Source of the DNA: Mycobacterium noviomagense
GTDB lineage: Bacteria; Actinomycetota; Actinomycetes; Mycobacteriales; Mycobacteriaceae
Assembly: GCF_010731635.1 (NCBI RefSeq)
Contig: NZ_AP022583.1
Span: 1,240,001 to 1,304,000 of the forward strand
Direction of reading: 5' to 3'
DNA length: 64,000 nucleotides
Numbering within the stretch: the first letter of the stretch is position 1; each line of letters begins with the position of its first letter. The position numbers were made by a program, and so were the translations under genes. Under the pieces are notes generated by a model, which worked only from the letters and a program-made list of their open reading frames with translations, had not been told where the DNA came from and ran no database searches. This document shows, piece after piece, positions 50,958 to 62,309 of this stretch.

Positions 50958-52117
50958 CGCGGGACCCTCGGAACCTTGAGACCGGCAGCTGCGATCATTT
51001 CGCGCATTACCTCGTTGACTCCGCCACCGAACGTGATGACCAGGTTGCGTTTGGTCTGCACATCCAGCCACTCCAGCAGCTCGGCGGTCTCGGGCTCCGC
51101 GGGGTTGCCGAACCGGCCGACGATCTCCTCGGCGAGCCGGCCGACGTACTGAACCCGCTCGGTGCCAAAGACTTTGGTCGCGGCAGCGTCGGCCACGTTG
51201 ATGTCCTCACCTGCGGCCGCTACCTGCCAGTTCAGCAGCTCGTTGATCCGCCAGATTGCATGGATCTCACCCAGCGCGCGTTTCACGTCGCCGTGATCGA
51301 TCGGCGTGACACCGTCACCACCCGGCTTGGACGCCCACGCGTGCACGCGGTCGTAGATGGCGGCGAACCGACCGGCCGGGCCGAGCATCACTCTCTCGTT
51401 GTTGAGCTGCGTGGTGATCAGCCGCCACCCGTCGTTCTCTTTGCCGACCAGCATGTCCACCGGCACACGGACGTCGTTGTAGTACGTCGCGTTGGTGTGG
51501 TGTGCACCGTCGGACAGAATGATCGGTGTCCACGAGTAGCCCGGATCCTTCGTGTCGACGATCAGGATCGAAATTCCCTTGTGCTTAACCGCTTCAGGGT
51601 CCGTGCGGCACGCAAGCCAGATGTAGTCGGCGTCGTGGGCGCCGGTGGTGAAGATCTTCTGCCCATTGACGATGTACTCGTCGCCATGCCGAACTGCGGT
51701 GGTGCGCAACGACGCAAGGTCCGTACCCGCCTCGGGCTCGGTGTAGCCGATAGCGAAATGCACCTCGCCCGCCAGGATCGCGGGCAGGAACTTCTTCTTC
51801 TGCATCTCGCTGCCGTATACCTGCAGGGTGGGACCCACTGTCTGCAGCGTCACGGCGGGCAAGGGCACGTCGGCGCGATGAGCTTCGTTGACGAAGATCT
51901 GCTGCTCGATCGGACCGAAGCCCAGCCCGCCGAACTCCTTCGGCCATCCGACACCGAGCTTGCCGTCCTGACCCATCCGCCGGATCACCGCGCGGTAGGC
52001 CTTCCCGTGGCGGTCGGCCTCCATCTCCTTACGCTCTTCGGGCGAGATCAAATTGGAAAAGTATTGCCGTATCTCGGCTTGCAACTGCCGCTGCTCGGGC
52101 GTCAGGTCGATGAACAT
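50954..52117 (-). CDS. fadE29: acyl-CoA dehydrogenase FadE29 (ChsE2)
   Basis: 387 residues, the same as M. tuberculosis FadE29. The three-domain acyl-CoA dehydrogenase fold has GYTEPEAGTDLASL in the beta domain and FGGGVNEVMREMIAAAG at the end. With FadE28 it forms the alpha2beta2 ChsE1-ChsE2 that desaturates the C22 (three-carbon) steroid side-chain CoA. Its start lies inside the end of fadE28 (16-base overlap), and its stop overlaps chsH2 (ATGA). Confidence 0.95.
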   Translation of the reverse strand: MFIDLTPEQRQLQAEIRQYFSNLISPEERKEMEADRHGKAYRAVIRRMGQDGKLGVGWPKEFGGLGFGPIEQQIFVNEAHRADVPLPAVTLQTVGPTLQVYGSEMQKKKFLPAILAGEVHFAIGYTEPEAGTDLASLRTTAVRHGDEYIVNGQKIFTTGAHDADYIWLACRTDPEAVKHKGISILIVDTKDPGYSWTPIILSDGAHHTNATYYNDVRVPVDMLVGKENDGWRLITTQLNNERVMLGPAGRFAAIYDRVHAWASKPGGDGVTPIDHGDVKRALGEIHAIWRINELLNWQVAAAGEDINVADAAATKVFGTERVQYVGRLAEEIVGRFGNPAEPETAELLEWLDVQTKRNLVITFGGGVNEVMREMIAAAGLKVPRVPR

Positions 52118-53121
52118 TGGGCTCCCACGAGATCGAGACGATGCGACGGCCCACCTAGCAGCCGGGTCAGATCCTTGATCGTCGAGTAGTACCGCGGCAT
52201 CGGGTAGGTGATGTCCATGCCCATGCCGCCGTGCAAGTGGTGGCAGATCTGCATCACCGGCGGCGCCTGCGACGTCACCCAGTACCCGAGCACGTCGAGG
52301 TCGTCGTCGGCGTCACGCCCTTGGGCCAGCCGCCAAACAGCCGACTTGGCGGCCAAATCGATTGTGCGCGAGGCAATGTAAACCTCGGCGAGTTGTGCGG
52401 CGACAGTCTGAAACGTCGACAGCGGCTTGCCGAACTGGTGCCGATTGGCCACATAGTCGGCGGTCAGCCGCAGTGCCCCGGCCACCAGCCCGTCGGCGTA
52501 GGCGCCGATCATCGCCAACGCCAGTTGGTTGACCCGGCGGCTGGTCGCACCGGTCAACACATCGTCGTCCGGAATCTGGACGTCGGCGAACGTGACGGCG
52601 TACTCGTCGCTGCCGTTGGAGGTCGGGGTCCGGACGAGCTGAACACCGTCGGCCTTCGGCGACACCACGACCACGGCGCTGTCAGCGGTGACGAGCATCC
52701 ACTGCGCTTGGTCGGCATATGCGACGCCCACCTTGGTCCCCGAGAGCCGGCTGTGCACGAACGTCGTCGCCGGACGTTCGGGTAAGGCCGCGCCCGGTTC
52801 GTTCAATGCGGCGGTCAGCACCGCACCCTTGGCCACGCCCGCCAGATAGCGGTTCTGCTGCTCGTCGGACGCCAGGTCCAGCAGCGGCACCACACCAAAT
52901 CCCAAGGTGGCCAAGGCCGGAGTGACGGCGGCACGTCGGCCGAGCTCGGTCAACGCCGTCGCGACTTCGGCCAGGCCGACACCGTCACCGCCGAGGCGTT
53001 CCGGCACCGGCAGCGCGGTCACACCGCCGTCGACCAGCGCCTCCCAGGTTAAATTGCGTTCGAGGACAGAGGTGACGACGTCGGCGACAGCCTGCTGTGC
53101 CGAGTCCAGGGTGAAGTCCAT
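52102..53121 (-). CDS. fadE28: acyl-CoA dehydrogenase FadE28 (ChsE1)
   Basis: 339 residues, exactly the M. tuberculosis length, partner of FadE29. Recognisable parts are AVADVVTSVLERNLTWEALVDGG in part, ATALTELGRRAAVTPALATLG, NRHQFGKPLSTFQTVAAQLAE and HHLHGGMGMD. The start is the ATG that overlaps the cyp125 stop (TGATG); the reading frame continues upstream but only antisense to real features of cyp125. It is short for the family, as expected for the non-catalytic subunit of this heteromer. Confidence 0.95.
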   Translation of the reverse strand: MDFTLDSAQQAVADVVTSVLERNLTWEALVDGGVTALPVPERLGGDGVGLAEVATALTELGRRAAVTPALATLGFGVVPLLDLASDEQQNRYLAGVAKGAVLTAALNEPGAALPERPATTFVHSRLSGTKVGVAYADQAQWMLVTADSAVVVVSPKADGVQLVRTPTSNGSDEYAVTFADVQIPDDDVLTGATSRRVNQLALAMIGAYADGLVAGALRLTADYVANRHQFGKPLSTFQTVAAQLAEVYIASRTIDLAAKSAVWRLAQGRDADDDLDVLGYWVTSQAPPVMQICHHLHGGMGMDITYPMPRYYSTIKDLTRLLGGPSHRLDLVGAQCSST

Positions 53122-54374
53122 CAGTGGGCGACCGGGCACTTGCCGGTGTAGTCGACCTGCCAGTGCTTGATGCCGTTCAGCCACCCCGAGCGCAGCCGCT
53201 CGGGTGCGGAGATCGGTTTGAGCTCGGGCATGTGGTCGGCGACCGCGTTGAAGATCAGGCTGATCGTCATGCGCGCCAGGTTCGCGCCGATGCAGTAGTG
53301 CGCACCGGTGCCGCCGAAACCCACGTGCGGGTTGGGATCCCGGAGGATGTTGAAGGTGTAGGGGTCTTCGAAGACCTCCTCGTCGAAATTGGCTGAGCGG
53401 TAGAACATCACCACCCGCTGGCCCTTCTTGATCTGAACTCCGGACAGTTCGTAGTCCTCCAACGCGGTGCGCTGGAAACAGGTCACCGGGGTGGCCCAGC
53501 GGACGATCTCGTCGACGGCCGTCTCGGGGCGTTCCTTCTTGAACAGCTCCCACTGGTCGGGGTGTTCGGAGAACGCGATCATCCCGTGGGTGATGGAGTT
53601 GCGGGTGGTCTCGTTGCCGGCCACCGCGAGCATCACCACGAAGAAGCCGAACTCGTCGTCGGACAGCTTCTCGCCTTCGATGTCGGCGTTGATCAGCGTG
53701 GTGACGATGTCCTCGCCGGGGTCTTTGGCCTTCTGGGCTGCCAGCTGCATGGCGTACTGGATCAACTCGAATGACGATGCCCTGGGGTCGATGTCGGCGT
53801 ATTCCGGATCCTCGTTGCCGGTCATCTCGTTGGACCAGCGGAACAGCTTGTCGCGGTCGTCCTGCGGCACCCCGAGCAGGTCGGCGATGGCCTGCAGCGG
53901 CAGCTCGCACGACACCTGCTCGACGAAATCGCCCTGCCCCTGGGCGGCGGCGGTCTCGGCGATGTTCTGGGCGCGCCGGTCGAGCTCATCGCGCAGCTGG
54001 CCGATGGCGCGCGGGGTGAACCCGCGGGAGATGATCTTGCGCAGCCGGGTGTGGTGCGGCGCGTCCATGTTCAGCATGACGAACCGCTGTACGTCGATGC
54101 CGTCGCGCGGCATGTCATCGGGGAAGCGCGGAATGACGCAGTTCTCGTAGCTGGAGAAGATGTCGCTGCGCAGGGACACCTCCTTGACGTCCTTGTGCTT
54201 GGTGACCGCCCAGTAGCCCCCGTCGTGGAAGCCGCCGCCCTTACCGGGGGGCTGCTCGATCCAGCGGATCGGCTCAGCCTTGCGTAGCTCGGCGAACTCC
54301 TTGACCGGCAGACCCCGCAGGTTCAGGTCGGGGTCAAGGAAGTCGAACCCGGGGGCTAGATTGACGTTAGGCAT
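53121..54374 (-). CDS. cyp125: cytochrome P450 CYP125 (sterol C-26 oxidase)
   Basis: 417 residues: I-helix AVAGNETTRNS, K-helix DEIVRWATP and heme loop FGGTGAHYCIGAN. CYP125 oxidises the terminal side-chain carbon of cholesterol/cholest-4-en-3-one to the acid, the entry to side-chain degradation. The ATG has GAGGAG upstream and a KstR box 15 bases before it. M. tuberculosis CYP125 is annotated a little longer at the N-terminus; the start used here is the first ATG inside the operator. It heads the six-gene operon ending in ltp2. Confidence 0.96.
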   Translation of the reverse strand: MPNVNLAPGFDFLDPDLNLRGLPVKEFAELRKAEPIRWIEQPPGKGGGFHDGGYWAVTKHKDVKEVSLRSDIFSSYENCVIPRFPDDMPRDGIDVQRFVMLNMDAPHHTRLRKIISRGFTPRAIGQLRDELDRRAQNIAETAAAQGQGDFVEQVSCELPLQAIADLLGVPQDDRDKLFRWSNEMTGNEDPEYADIDPRASSFELIQYAMQLAAQKAKDPGEDIVTTLINADIEGEKLSDDEFGFFVVMLAVAGNETTRNSITHGMIAFSEHPDQWELFKKERPETAVDEIVRWATPVTCFQRTALEDYELSGVQIKKGQRVVMFYRSANFDEEVFEDPYTFNILRDPNPHVGFGGTGAHYCIGANLARMTISLIFNAVADHMPELKPISAPERLRSGWLNGIKHWQVDYTGKCPVAH

Positions 54375-54389
54375 CGCTGAGCTCCTCGT

Positions 54390-54403
54390 TACAACGTGTT
54401 CTA
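54390..54403. promoter_or_regulatory. KstR operator upstream of cyp125
   Basis: TACAACGTGTTCTA fits TnnAACnnGTTnnA, 15 bases before the cyp125 ATG. It is one of two boxes in the cyp125/fadA5 divergent gap. Confidence 0.88.
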
Positions 54404-54468
54404 GTGCCAGTAAAACATGCCTCTACCGCAGACGAAAGGCGCGAAAGCATCGTCGCTTGTCAGAGTAA

Positions 54469-54482
54469 TGAAACGTGTTCTA
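54469..54482. promoter_or_regulatory. KstR operator upstream of fadA5
   Basis: TGAAACGTGTTCTA fits TnnAACnnGTTnnA and ends ten bases before the fadA5 ATG. Together with the cyp125 box, 79 bases away, each divergent promoter has its own site. Confidence 0.86.
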
Positions 54483-54483
54483 G

Positions 54484-55664
<1,181 letters not shown>

Positions 55665-55665
<1 letters not shown>

Positions 55666-56048
55666 TGGCCTCGGTTTCGGACGAGGACCGCATCGCGGCC
55701 GCGCAAGCCTATATCGACGCGCTGGTCAGCCATGACGCAGACTCGGTTCCGTTCGCTCCCGATTGTGTGCGCATCGAGCAGGGTGTGCGGACCGGTTTTT
55801 CTGGAAATCACCTGCGGCGCAGCCTGAATCGCGGGCCGCAGTTCCGGATCATTGCGGCGACGACGACGCCGGAGTTCAGCGTCGACGGCGACCTGGTGCG
55901 GGCGCGGTTCGACGTGATCACCAAACCGTCGCTCGGTGGCCGGCGGGTGTGCGCGCACGTCGACGAGACTTTTCTGATCCCGGCCAGTGATGGCAAGATC
56001 CACCACATCCGCGCGCAGCTGCGCCCGAGTATCAAGCGCGCCCGGTGA
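55665..56048 (+). CDS. NTF2/SnoaL-like small protein after fadA5
   Basis: 127 residues. The GTG start overlaps the fadA5 stop by one base, so it is translated with it. N-terminal helix DEDRIAAAQAYIDALVSHDADSVPF in part, then VRIEQGVRTGFSGNHLRRSL, strands with FRIIAATTTPEFSVDGDLV, and the ending IHHIRAQLRPS. This is an NTF2-like cone fold of the nuclear-transport-factor-like type. No catalytic signature can be assigned. Position suggests a role linked to FadA5 products, by inference only. It is unrelated at sequence level to the NTF2-like gene at 35554 beyond the fold. Confidence 0.82.
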
Positions 56049-56064
56049 CGATTTGGACCAATAG

Positions 56065-57034
<970 letters not shown>

Positions 57035-57043
57035 GGTTGGCGG

Positions 57044-57949
57044 CTAAGCGCCGTATACCGGCACCGGCGGCCGGGACTTGGCCAATAGATCCCTGACCAC
57101 CGGACCGAGTTCGGCGGGATCCCACCGCGCGCCCTTGTCGACCTGCGGCCCATGCGCCCAGCCCTCAGCCACCCTGACGAGGCCGCCTTCGACCTCGAAG
57201 ACTTTGCCGGTGACGTCTTTCGATTCGGCGCTGCCCAGCCAGACCACCAGCGGCGAAACGTTTTCCGGCGCCATCGCGTCGAATCCGTCCTCGGGCTTGG
57301 CCATGGTCTGGGCGAACACCTTTTCGGTCATCCGGGTGCGGGCGGCCGGGGCGATGGCGTTCACCGTGACGCCGTAGCGGGCCAATTCCGCGGCGGCCAC
57401 GAGCGTCAGCGCCGCGATACCGGCTTTGGCGGCGCTGTAGTTGCCTTGCCCGACACTGCCTTGCAGGCCGGCACCCGAGCTGGTGTTGATGATCCGCGCG
57501 TCAACGGGTTGGCCCTCTTTGGCCAGCCCGCGCCAATAGGAAGCGGCGTGCCGCATCGTGGCGAAGTGGCCCTTGAGGTGCACGGCGATGACGGCGTCGA
57601 ACTCCTCCTCGCTGGTGTTCGCGATCATCCTGTCGCGCACGATGCCGGCGTTGTTCACCAACACATCGAGCCTGCCGAAGGTGTCGACCGTGGTCTGGAT
57701 GAGGTTGGCCGCACCGTCCCAGTCCGCCACGTTGTCGCCGTTGACGACGGCCTCCCCACCGCCCGCCTTGATCTCCTCCACAACGGCGTACGCCGGGCTG
57801 CTGTCACCCACAGCCGTGCCGTCGAGCCCGACCCCGATGTCGTTGACCACCACGCGAGCACCCTCGGCGGCGAACGCCAACGCATGGGCACGCCCGATAC
57901 CGCGGCCCGCTCCCGTGACGATGACCACTCGGCCGTCGACCAAACCCAT
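57044..57949 (-). CDS. SDR family oxidoreductase (Rv3548c-like)
   Basis: 301 residues. TGAGRGIG near residue 13, NNAG, the catalytic Ser in INTSSGAG and Tyr-x3-Lys in NYSAAKAG. It is similar in build to Hsd4A of this window, including a C-terminal extension. It is the second gene of the minus-strand pair under the KstR2 box, following the Rv3549c-like SDR by 14 bases. The M. tuberculosis counterpart belongs to the KstR2 (ring C/D) regulon; its exact step is not established to my knowledge. Confidence 0.9.
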   Translation of the reverse strand: MGLVDGRVVIVTGAGRGIGRAHALAFAAEGARVVVNDIGVGLDGTAVGDSSPAYAVVEEIKAGGGEAVVNGDNVADWDGAANLIQTTVDTFGRLDVLVNNAGIVRDRMIANTSEEEFDAVIAVHLKGHFATMRHAASYWRGLAKEGQPVDARIINTSSGAGLQGSVGQGNYSAAKAGIAALTLVAAAELARYGVTVNAIAPAARTRMTEKVFAQTMAKPEDGFDAMAPENVSPLVVWLGSAESKDVTGKVFEVEGGLVRVAEGWAHGPQVDKGARWDPAELGPVVRDLLAKSRPPVPVYGA

Positions 57950-57963
57950 ACCCGTCTGCTCCT

Positions 57964-58743
57964 TTACTTGTTGGCACTCGACGCGGCGAGGTATGGCGGC
58001 GGCTCACCGCCGCCATGGACCGCCATCGTCGTCCCGCTGATGTACGACGCCAGATCCGATGCCAGAAATGCTGCAGCCCAACCGATATCGGCAGGCTGCG
58101 CCAACCGGCCCAAAGGCACGGTGGCCGCGACCCGGGCGATCGACTCGGCGTCGCCGTAGAACAATTCCGACTGCTCGGTCTCGACCATGCCTCCCACGAG
58201 TGCATTCACCCGCACCTTCGGCGCCCACTCGACCGCCAATGTGGCAGTGAGGTTTTCGACGCCCGCCTTGGCCGCGCCGTAGGCCGCGGTGCCCGGTGAC
58301 GGCCGGCGTCCGCTGACCGACGAGATGTTGACGACCGAGCCGCCGTTGGGCTGCTGCTGCATCAGCGAATTGGCACGTTGCGAAACGAGCAGCGGTGCAA
58401 GGAGGTTCAGCTCGATGATCTTGCGATGAAAGGTGTGCGTCGCATCGGCAGCCAGCACGTACGGCGAGCCGCCGGCGTTGTTGACCAGGACGTCGAGACG
58501 CCCGTGCCGTTCGCCGATCGCCTCGATCAACCGGGCGACCGCATCTTCGTCACGCACATCGCAGGCATGGAACTCATAGGGCAAGCCCTCGACCGCACGG
58601 CGCGCGCAGGCCACCACGGTCGCACCCTGTTCGGCGAAGACGGCGCTGACTCCGGCGCCCACTCCTCGGACCCCGCCGGTCACCAGCACCACCCGCCCGG
58701 CCAGTCCCAAGTTGAACTCGGGGTCTCCTTTGGCGGGGGTCAC
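57964..58743 (-). CDS. SDR family oxidoreductase (Rv3549c-like)
   Basis: 259 residues from the GTG at the inner edge of the promoter region, exactly the length of M. tuberculosis Rv3549c. Longer in-frame starts would put the KstR2 operator inside the gene and are rejected. TGGVRGVG cofactor motif, NNAG, Ser in NISSVSG and Tyr-x3-Lys in AYGAAKAG. It heads the two-SDR operon that diverges from echA20-ipdABC, so it should respond to HIP-CoA through KstR2. The precise step is unassigned. Confidence 0.9.
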   Translation of the reverse strand: MTPAKGDPEFNLGLAGRVVLVTGGVRGVGAGVSAVFAEQGATVVACARRAVEGLPYEFHACDVRDEDAVARLIEAIGERHGRLDVLVNNAGGSPYVLAADATHTFHRKIIELNLLAPLLVSQRANSLMQQQPNGGSVVNISSVSGRRPSPGTAAYGAAKAGVENLTATLAVEWAPKVRVNALVGGMVETEQSELFYGDAESIARVAATVPLGRLAQPADIGWAAAFLASDLASYISGTTMAVHGGGEPPPYLAASSANK

Positions 58744-58757
58744 TGTGCTAGCGTACC

Positions 58758-58773
58758 AAGCAAGTGCTTGCTT
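58758..58773. promoter_or_regulatory. KstR2 operator, SDR/echA20 divergence
   Basis: AAGCAAGTGCTTGCTT, arms of seven bases around a TG centre, matches the KstR2 pattern with core CAAGnnCTTG. It lies 15 bases before the Rv3549c-like start and 26 before echA20. The regulator gene kstR2 is at the right end of the window. Confidence 0.92.
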
Positions 58774-58798
58774 AGGTAGTCGACCCCCGGGAAGTGCC

Positions 58799-59556
58799 AT
58801 GCCGATCACGTCCATGAAAACCGAGCCGGGCATAGTCGCCGTCACGGTCGACTATCCGCCGGTCAACGCCATCCCGTCGCGCGGCTGGTTCGAACTCGCC
58901 GATGCTGTGACGGCTGCGGGCCGCGGCCCGGACACCCACGTGGTGATCCTGCGCGCCGAAGGCCGCGGCTTCAATGCCGGGGTCGACATCAAGGAGATGC
59001 AGCGCACTGAGGGATTCACCGCGCTGATCGACGCCAACCGCGGCTGCTTCGCGGCGTTCAAGGCCGTCTACGAATGCGCGGTCCCGGTAGTTGCCGCCGT
59101 CAACGGATTCTGTGTCGGCGGCGGTATCGGGCTGGTCGGCAACTCGGATGTCATCGTGGCCTCCGATGACGCCACGTTCGGGCTCCCAGAAGTGGAACGG
59201 GGCGCGCTGGGGGCGGCGACACATCTGTCGCGGCTGGTGCCGCAGCACATGATGCGCCGACTCTTCTTCACCGCCGCCACAGTCGACGCCGCAACCTTGC
59301 ACCACTTCGGTTCGGTGCACGAGGTGGTGCCTCGAGAGGAGTTGGACGAGGCCGCGTTACGAGTCGCCCGCGACATCGCGGCCAAGGACACCCGGGTGAT
59401 CCGGGCCGCCAAAGAGGCGCTGAACTTCATCGACGTGCAGCGGGTGAACTCCAGTTACCGTATGGAGCAAGGCTTCACGTTCGAGCTCAACCTCGCGGGG
59501 GTCTCCGACGAGCATCGCGACGCGTTTGCCGGCACGGCCAAGGCGGACAAGAAGTC

Positions 59557-59560
<4 letters not shown>
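58799..59560 (+). CDS. echA20: ring-opening enoyl-CoA hydratase-type enzyme EchA20
   Basis: 253 residues of crotonase fold: GRGFNAGVDIKEMQ with the first oxyanion amide, FCVGGGIGLVGNSDVIVA with the second, then FGLPEVERGALGAATHL. EchA20 hydrolytically opens ring D of the HIP-derived CoA ester (HIEC-CoA) in steroid degradation. The ATG has GGGAAG just upstream; a second ATG five codons in is possible. It overlaps ipdA by ATGA and heads the KstR2-controlled operon echA20-ipdA-ipdB-ipdC. Confidence 0.95.
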
Positions 59561-60431
<871 letters not shown>

Positions 60432-60435
<4 letters not shown>

Positions 60436-61172
60436 TCAGCCGAGCAGAAGTCTGCGTCATGGCGTGCGCCGAGCTGTTTCGCGATGCCGGCGAGATCCTG
60501 ATCAGCCCGATGGCAACTGTGGCGTTGATTGGGGCGCGGTTGGCTCGCCTGACGTTTTCGCCCGACATCCTGCTGACCGACGGAGAAGCCCAGCTGCTGG
60601 CGGACACCCCCGCCCTGGGTGCTTCCGGCGCGATCGAGGGCTGGATGCCTTTCGGCCGCGTGTTCGAGACGCTGGCGTGGGGACGGCGACATGTGGTGAT
60701 GGGCGCCAATCAGGTTGACCGCTACGGGAACCAGAACATCTCGGCGTTCGGGCCGCTGCAGCAGCCGAAGCGACAGATGTTCGGCGTGCGCGGCGCGCCC
60801 GGCAACACCATCAATCACGCCACCAGCTACTGGGTGGGCAACCACTCGCCGCGGGTGTTCTGCGAAGCCGTCGACGTGGTGTCCGGGATCGGCTACGACA
60901 AGGTAGATCCCGGCAATCCGGCGTTCCGGTTCGTCAACGTCTATCGGGTCGTGTCCAACTTGGGTGTATTCGACTTCGGGGGACCGGATCACAGCATGCG
61001 GGCGCTGAGCCTGCACCCGGGCGTCTCAGCTGGCGATGTTCGTGACGCAACATCGTTCGAGGTACACGGGCTGGACGACGCCGAGGAAACTCGGCCGCCC
61101 TCCGACGACGAGTTGCGTCTGATTCGAGATGTCCTCGATCCGAAGTCGCTGCGCGACAAAGAGGTACGGTAA
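60432..61172 (+). CDS. ipdB: steroid ring-opening hydrolase subunit IpdB
   Basis: 246 residues of class I CoA-transferase beta fold: AEVCVMACAELFRDAGEIL, then the MGANQVDRYGNQNIS loop and RGAPGNTINHATSYWV. It forms the heteromeric IpdAB hydrolase that opens the last steroid ring. Overlaps ipdA by four bases and ipdC by one. Slightly shorter than the M. tuberculosis protein (about 250), within normal variation. Confidence 0.96.
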
Positions 61173-62233
61173 TGAGGCTACGCACACCGCTGACCGAGCT
61201 GGTCGGTGTCGAGCACCCGGTGGTCCAAACCGGGATGGGCTGGGTAGCCGGCGCTCGGCTGGTATCGGCCACCGCCAATGCGGGCGGACTGGGAATCTTG
61301 GCGTCGGCCACGATGACGCTCGACGAGCTGGCGACCGCCATCAGCAAGGTCAAGGCAGCCACCGACAAGCCGTTCGGCGTCAACATCCGCGCCGACGCCG
61401 CCGACGCCGGCGACCGGGTTGAGCTGATGATCCGCGAAGGCGTGAAGGTGGCGTCATTTGCTCTAGCACCCAAGCAGGAGTTGATCACTCGCCTGAAAGA
61501 GGCTGGGCCGGTGGTCATTCCATCCGTAGGCGCGGCCAAGCATGCACGCAAAGTGGCCTCGTGGGGCGCCGACGCGGTGATCGTGCAAGGGGGCGAGGGC
61601 GGGGGGCACACCGGCCCGATCGCGACCACCCTGCTGCTGCCCTCGGTGCTCGACGCCGTCGATATCCCGGTCGTTGCCGCGGGCGGCTTCTTCGACGGTC
61701 GCGGGCTGGCCGCCGCATTGTGCTATGGCGCAGCGGGTGTGGCGATGGGCACCCGGTTTTTGCTGACGTCTGATTCGACCGTGCCCGACGCGGTCAAACG
61801 CCGCTATCTCGAAGCGGGCCTGGATGGGACTGTGGTCACCACCCGGGTCGACGGTATGCCGCATCGCGTGCTGCGCACCGAGCTGGTCGAGAAGCTGGAA
61901 AGCGGCTCGCCGGCAAGGGGTTTCGCTGCTGCAGTGCGCAATGCCGCCAAGTTCAAGAAGTTGTCGGGCATGACGTGGCGATCGATGATCCGCGACGGGC
62001 TGGCGATGCGCCACGGTAAGGAAATGACCTGGTCGCAGGTGGTAATGGCGGCCAACACGCCGATGCTGTTGAAAGCCGGGCTGGTTGAGGGCAACACCGA
62101 AGCCGGGGTGCTGGCGTCCGGCCAGGTAGCCGGCATGCTCGAGGACCTGCCGTCGTGCGCGGGGTTGATCCACACGATCGTCAGCGATGCGATCAAGCAA
62201 CTGCAGTCGGCGTCGGCGCTCGTGCAGGAGTAG
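61172..62233 (+). CDS. ipdC: flavin-dependent reductase IpdC (nitronate-monooxygenase family)
   Basis: 353 residues of the nitronate monooxygenase/enoyl reductase TIM barrel: LVGVEHPVVQTGMGWVAG at the start, VIVQGGEGGGHTG for the FMN phosphate loop, then VVAAGGFFDGRGLAAALCYGAAGVAMGTRFL in part. IpdC acts in HIP catabolism before the EchA20 step as a flavin reductase. Its ATG shares a base with the ipdB stop. In M. tuberculosis fdxB (Rv3554) follows; here the operon ends in a long hairpin and fadA6 comes next. Confidence 0.95.
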   Translation: MRLRTPLTELVGVEHPVVQTGMGWVAGARLVSATANAGGLGILASATMTLDELATAISKVKAATDKPFGVNIRADAADAGDRVELMIREGVKVASFALAPKQELITRLKEAGPVVIPSVGAAKHARKVASWGADAVIVQGGEGGGHTGPIATTLLLPSVLDAVDIPVVAAGGFFDGRGLAAALCYGAAGVAMGTRFLLTSDSTVPDAVKRRYLEAGLDGTVVTTRVDGMPHRVLRTELVEKLESGSPARGFAAAVRNAAKFKKLSGMTWRSMIRDGLAMRHGKEMTWSQVVMAANTPMLLKAGLVEGNTEAGVLASGQVAGMLEDLPSCAGLIHTIVSDAIKQLQSASALVQE

Positions 62234-62234
62234 A

Positions 62235-62298
62235 CCGCGAGCGGGCACAGTTGTACGGCATTTCAGGCGTGTCGACGTACAAACACGCCCGCTCGCGG
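62235..62298. terminator. long two-part hairpin between ipdC and fadA6
   Basis: Outer arms CCGCGAGCGGGC and GCCCGCTCGCGG are perfectly complementary; inner arms TTGTACG and CGTACAA also pair, with four-base bulges between and an 18-base top. It lies two bases after the ipdC stop, between convergent genes, so a bidirectional terminator is likely. It marks the place where fdxB and Rv3555c would be in M. tuberculosis. Confidence 0.8.
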
Positions 62299-62309
62299 CG
62301 AAAGAAGAA

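Noticed and set aside
53122..53910. Minus-strand extension upstream of fadE28
   Set aside because: Same-strand shadow of cyp125 in another frame; low-complexity Arg-rich translation. FadE28 from 53121 has exactly the family length.
58744..58845. Longer start for the Rv3549c-like SDR
   Set aside because: It would include the KstR2 operator and overlap the divergent echA20 start; the GTG at 58743 gives the known length.
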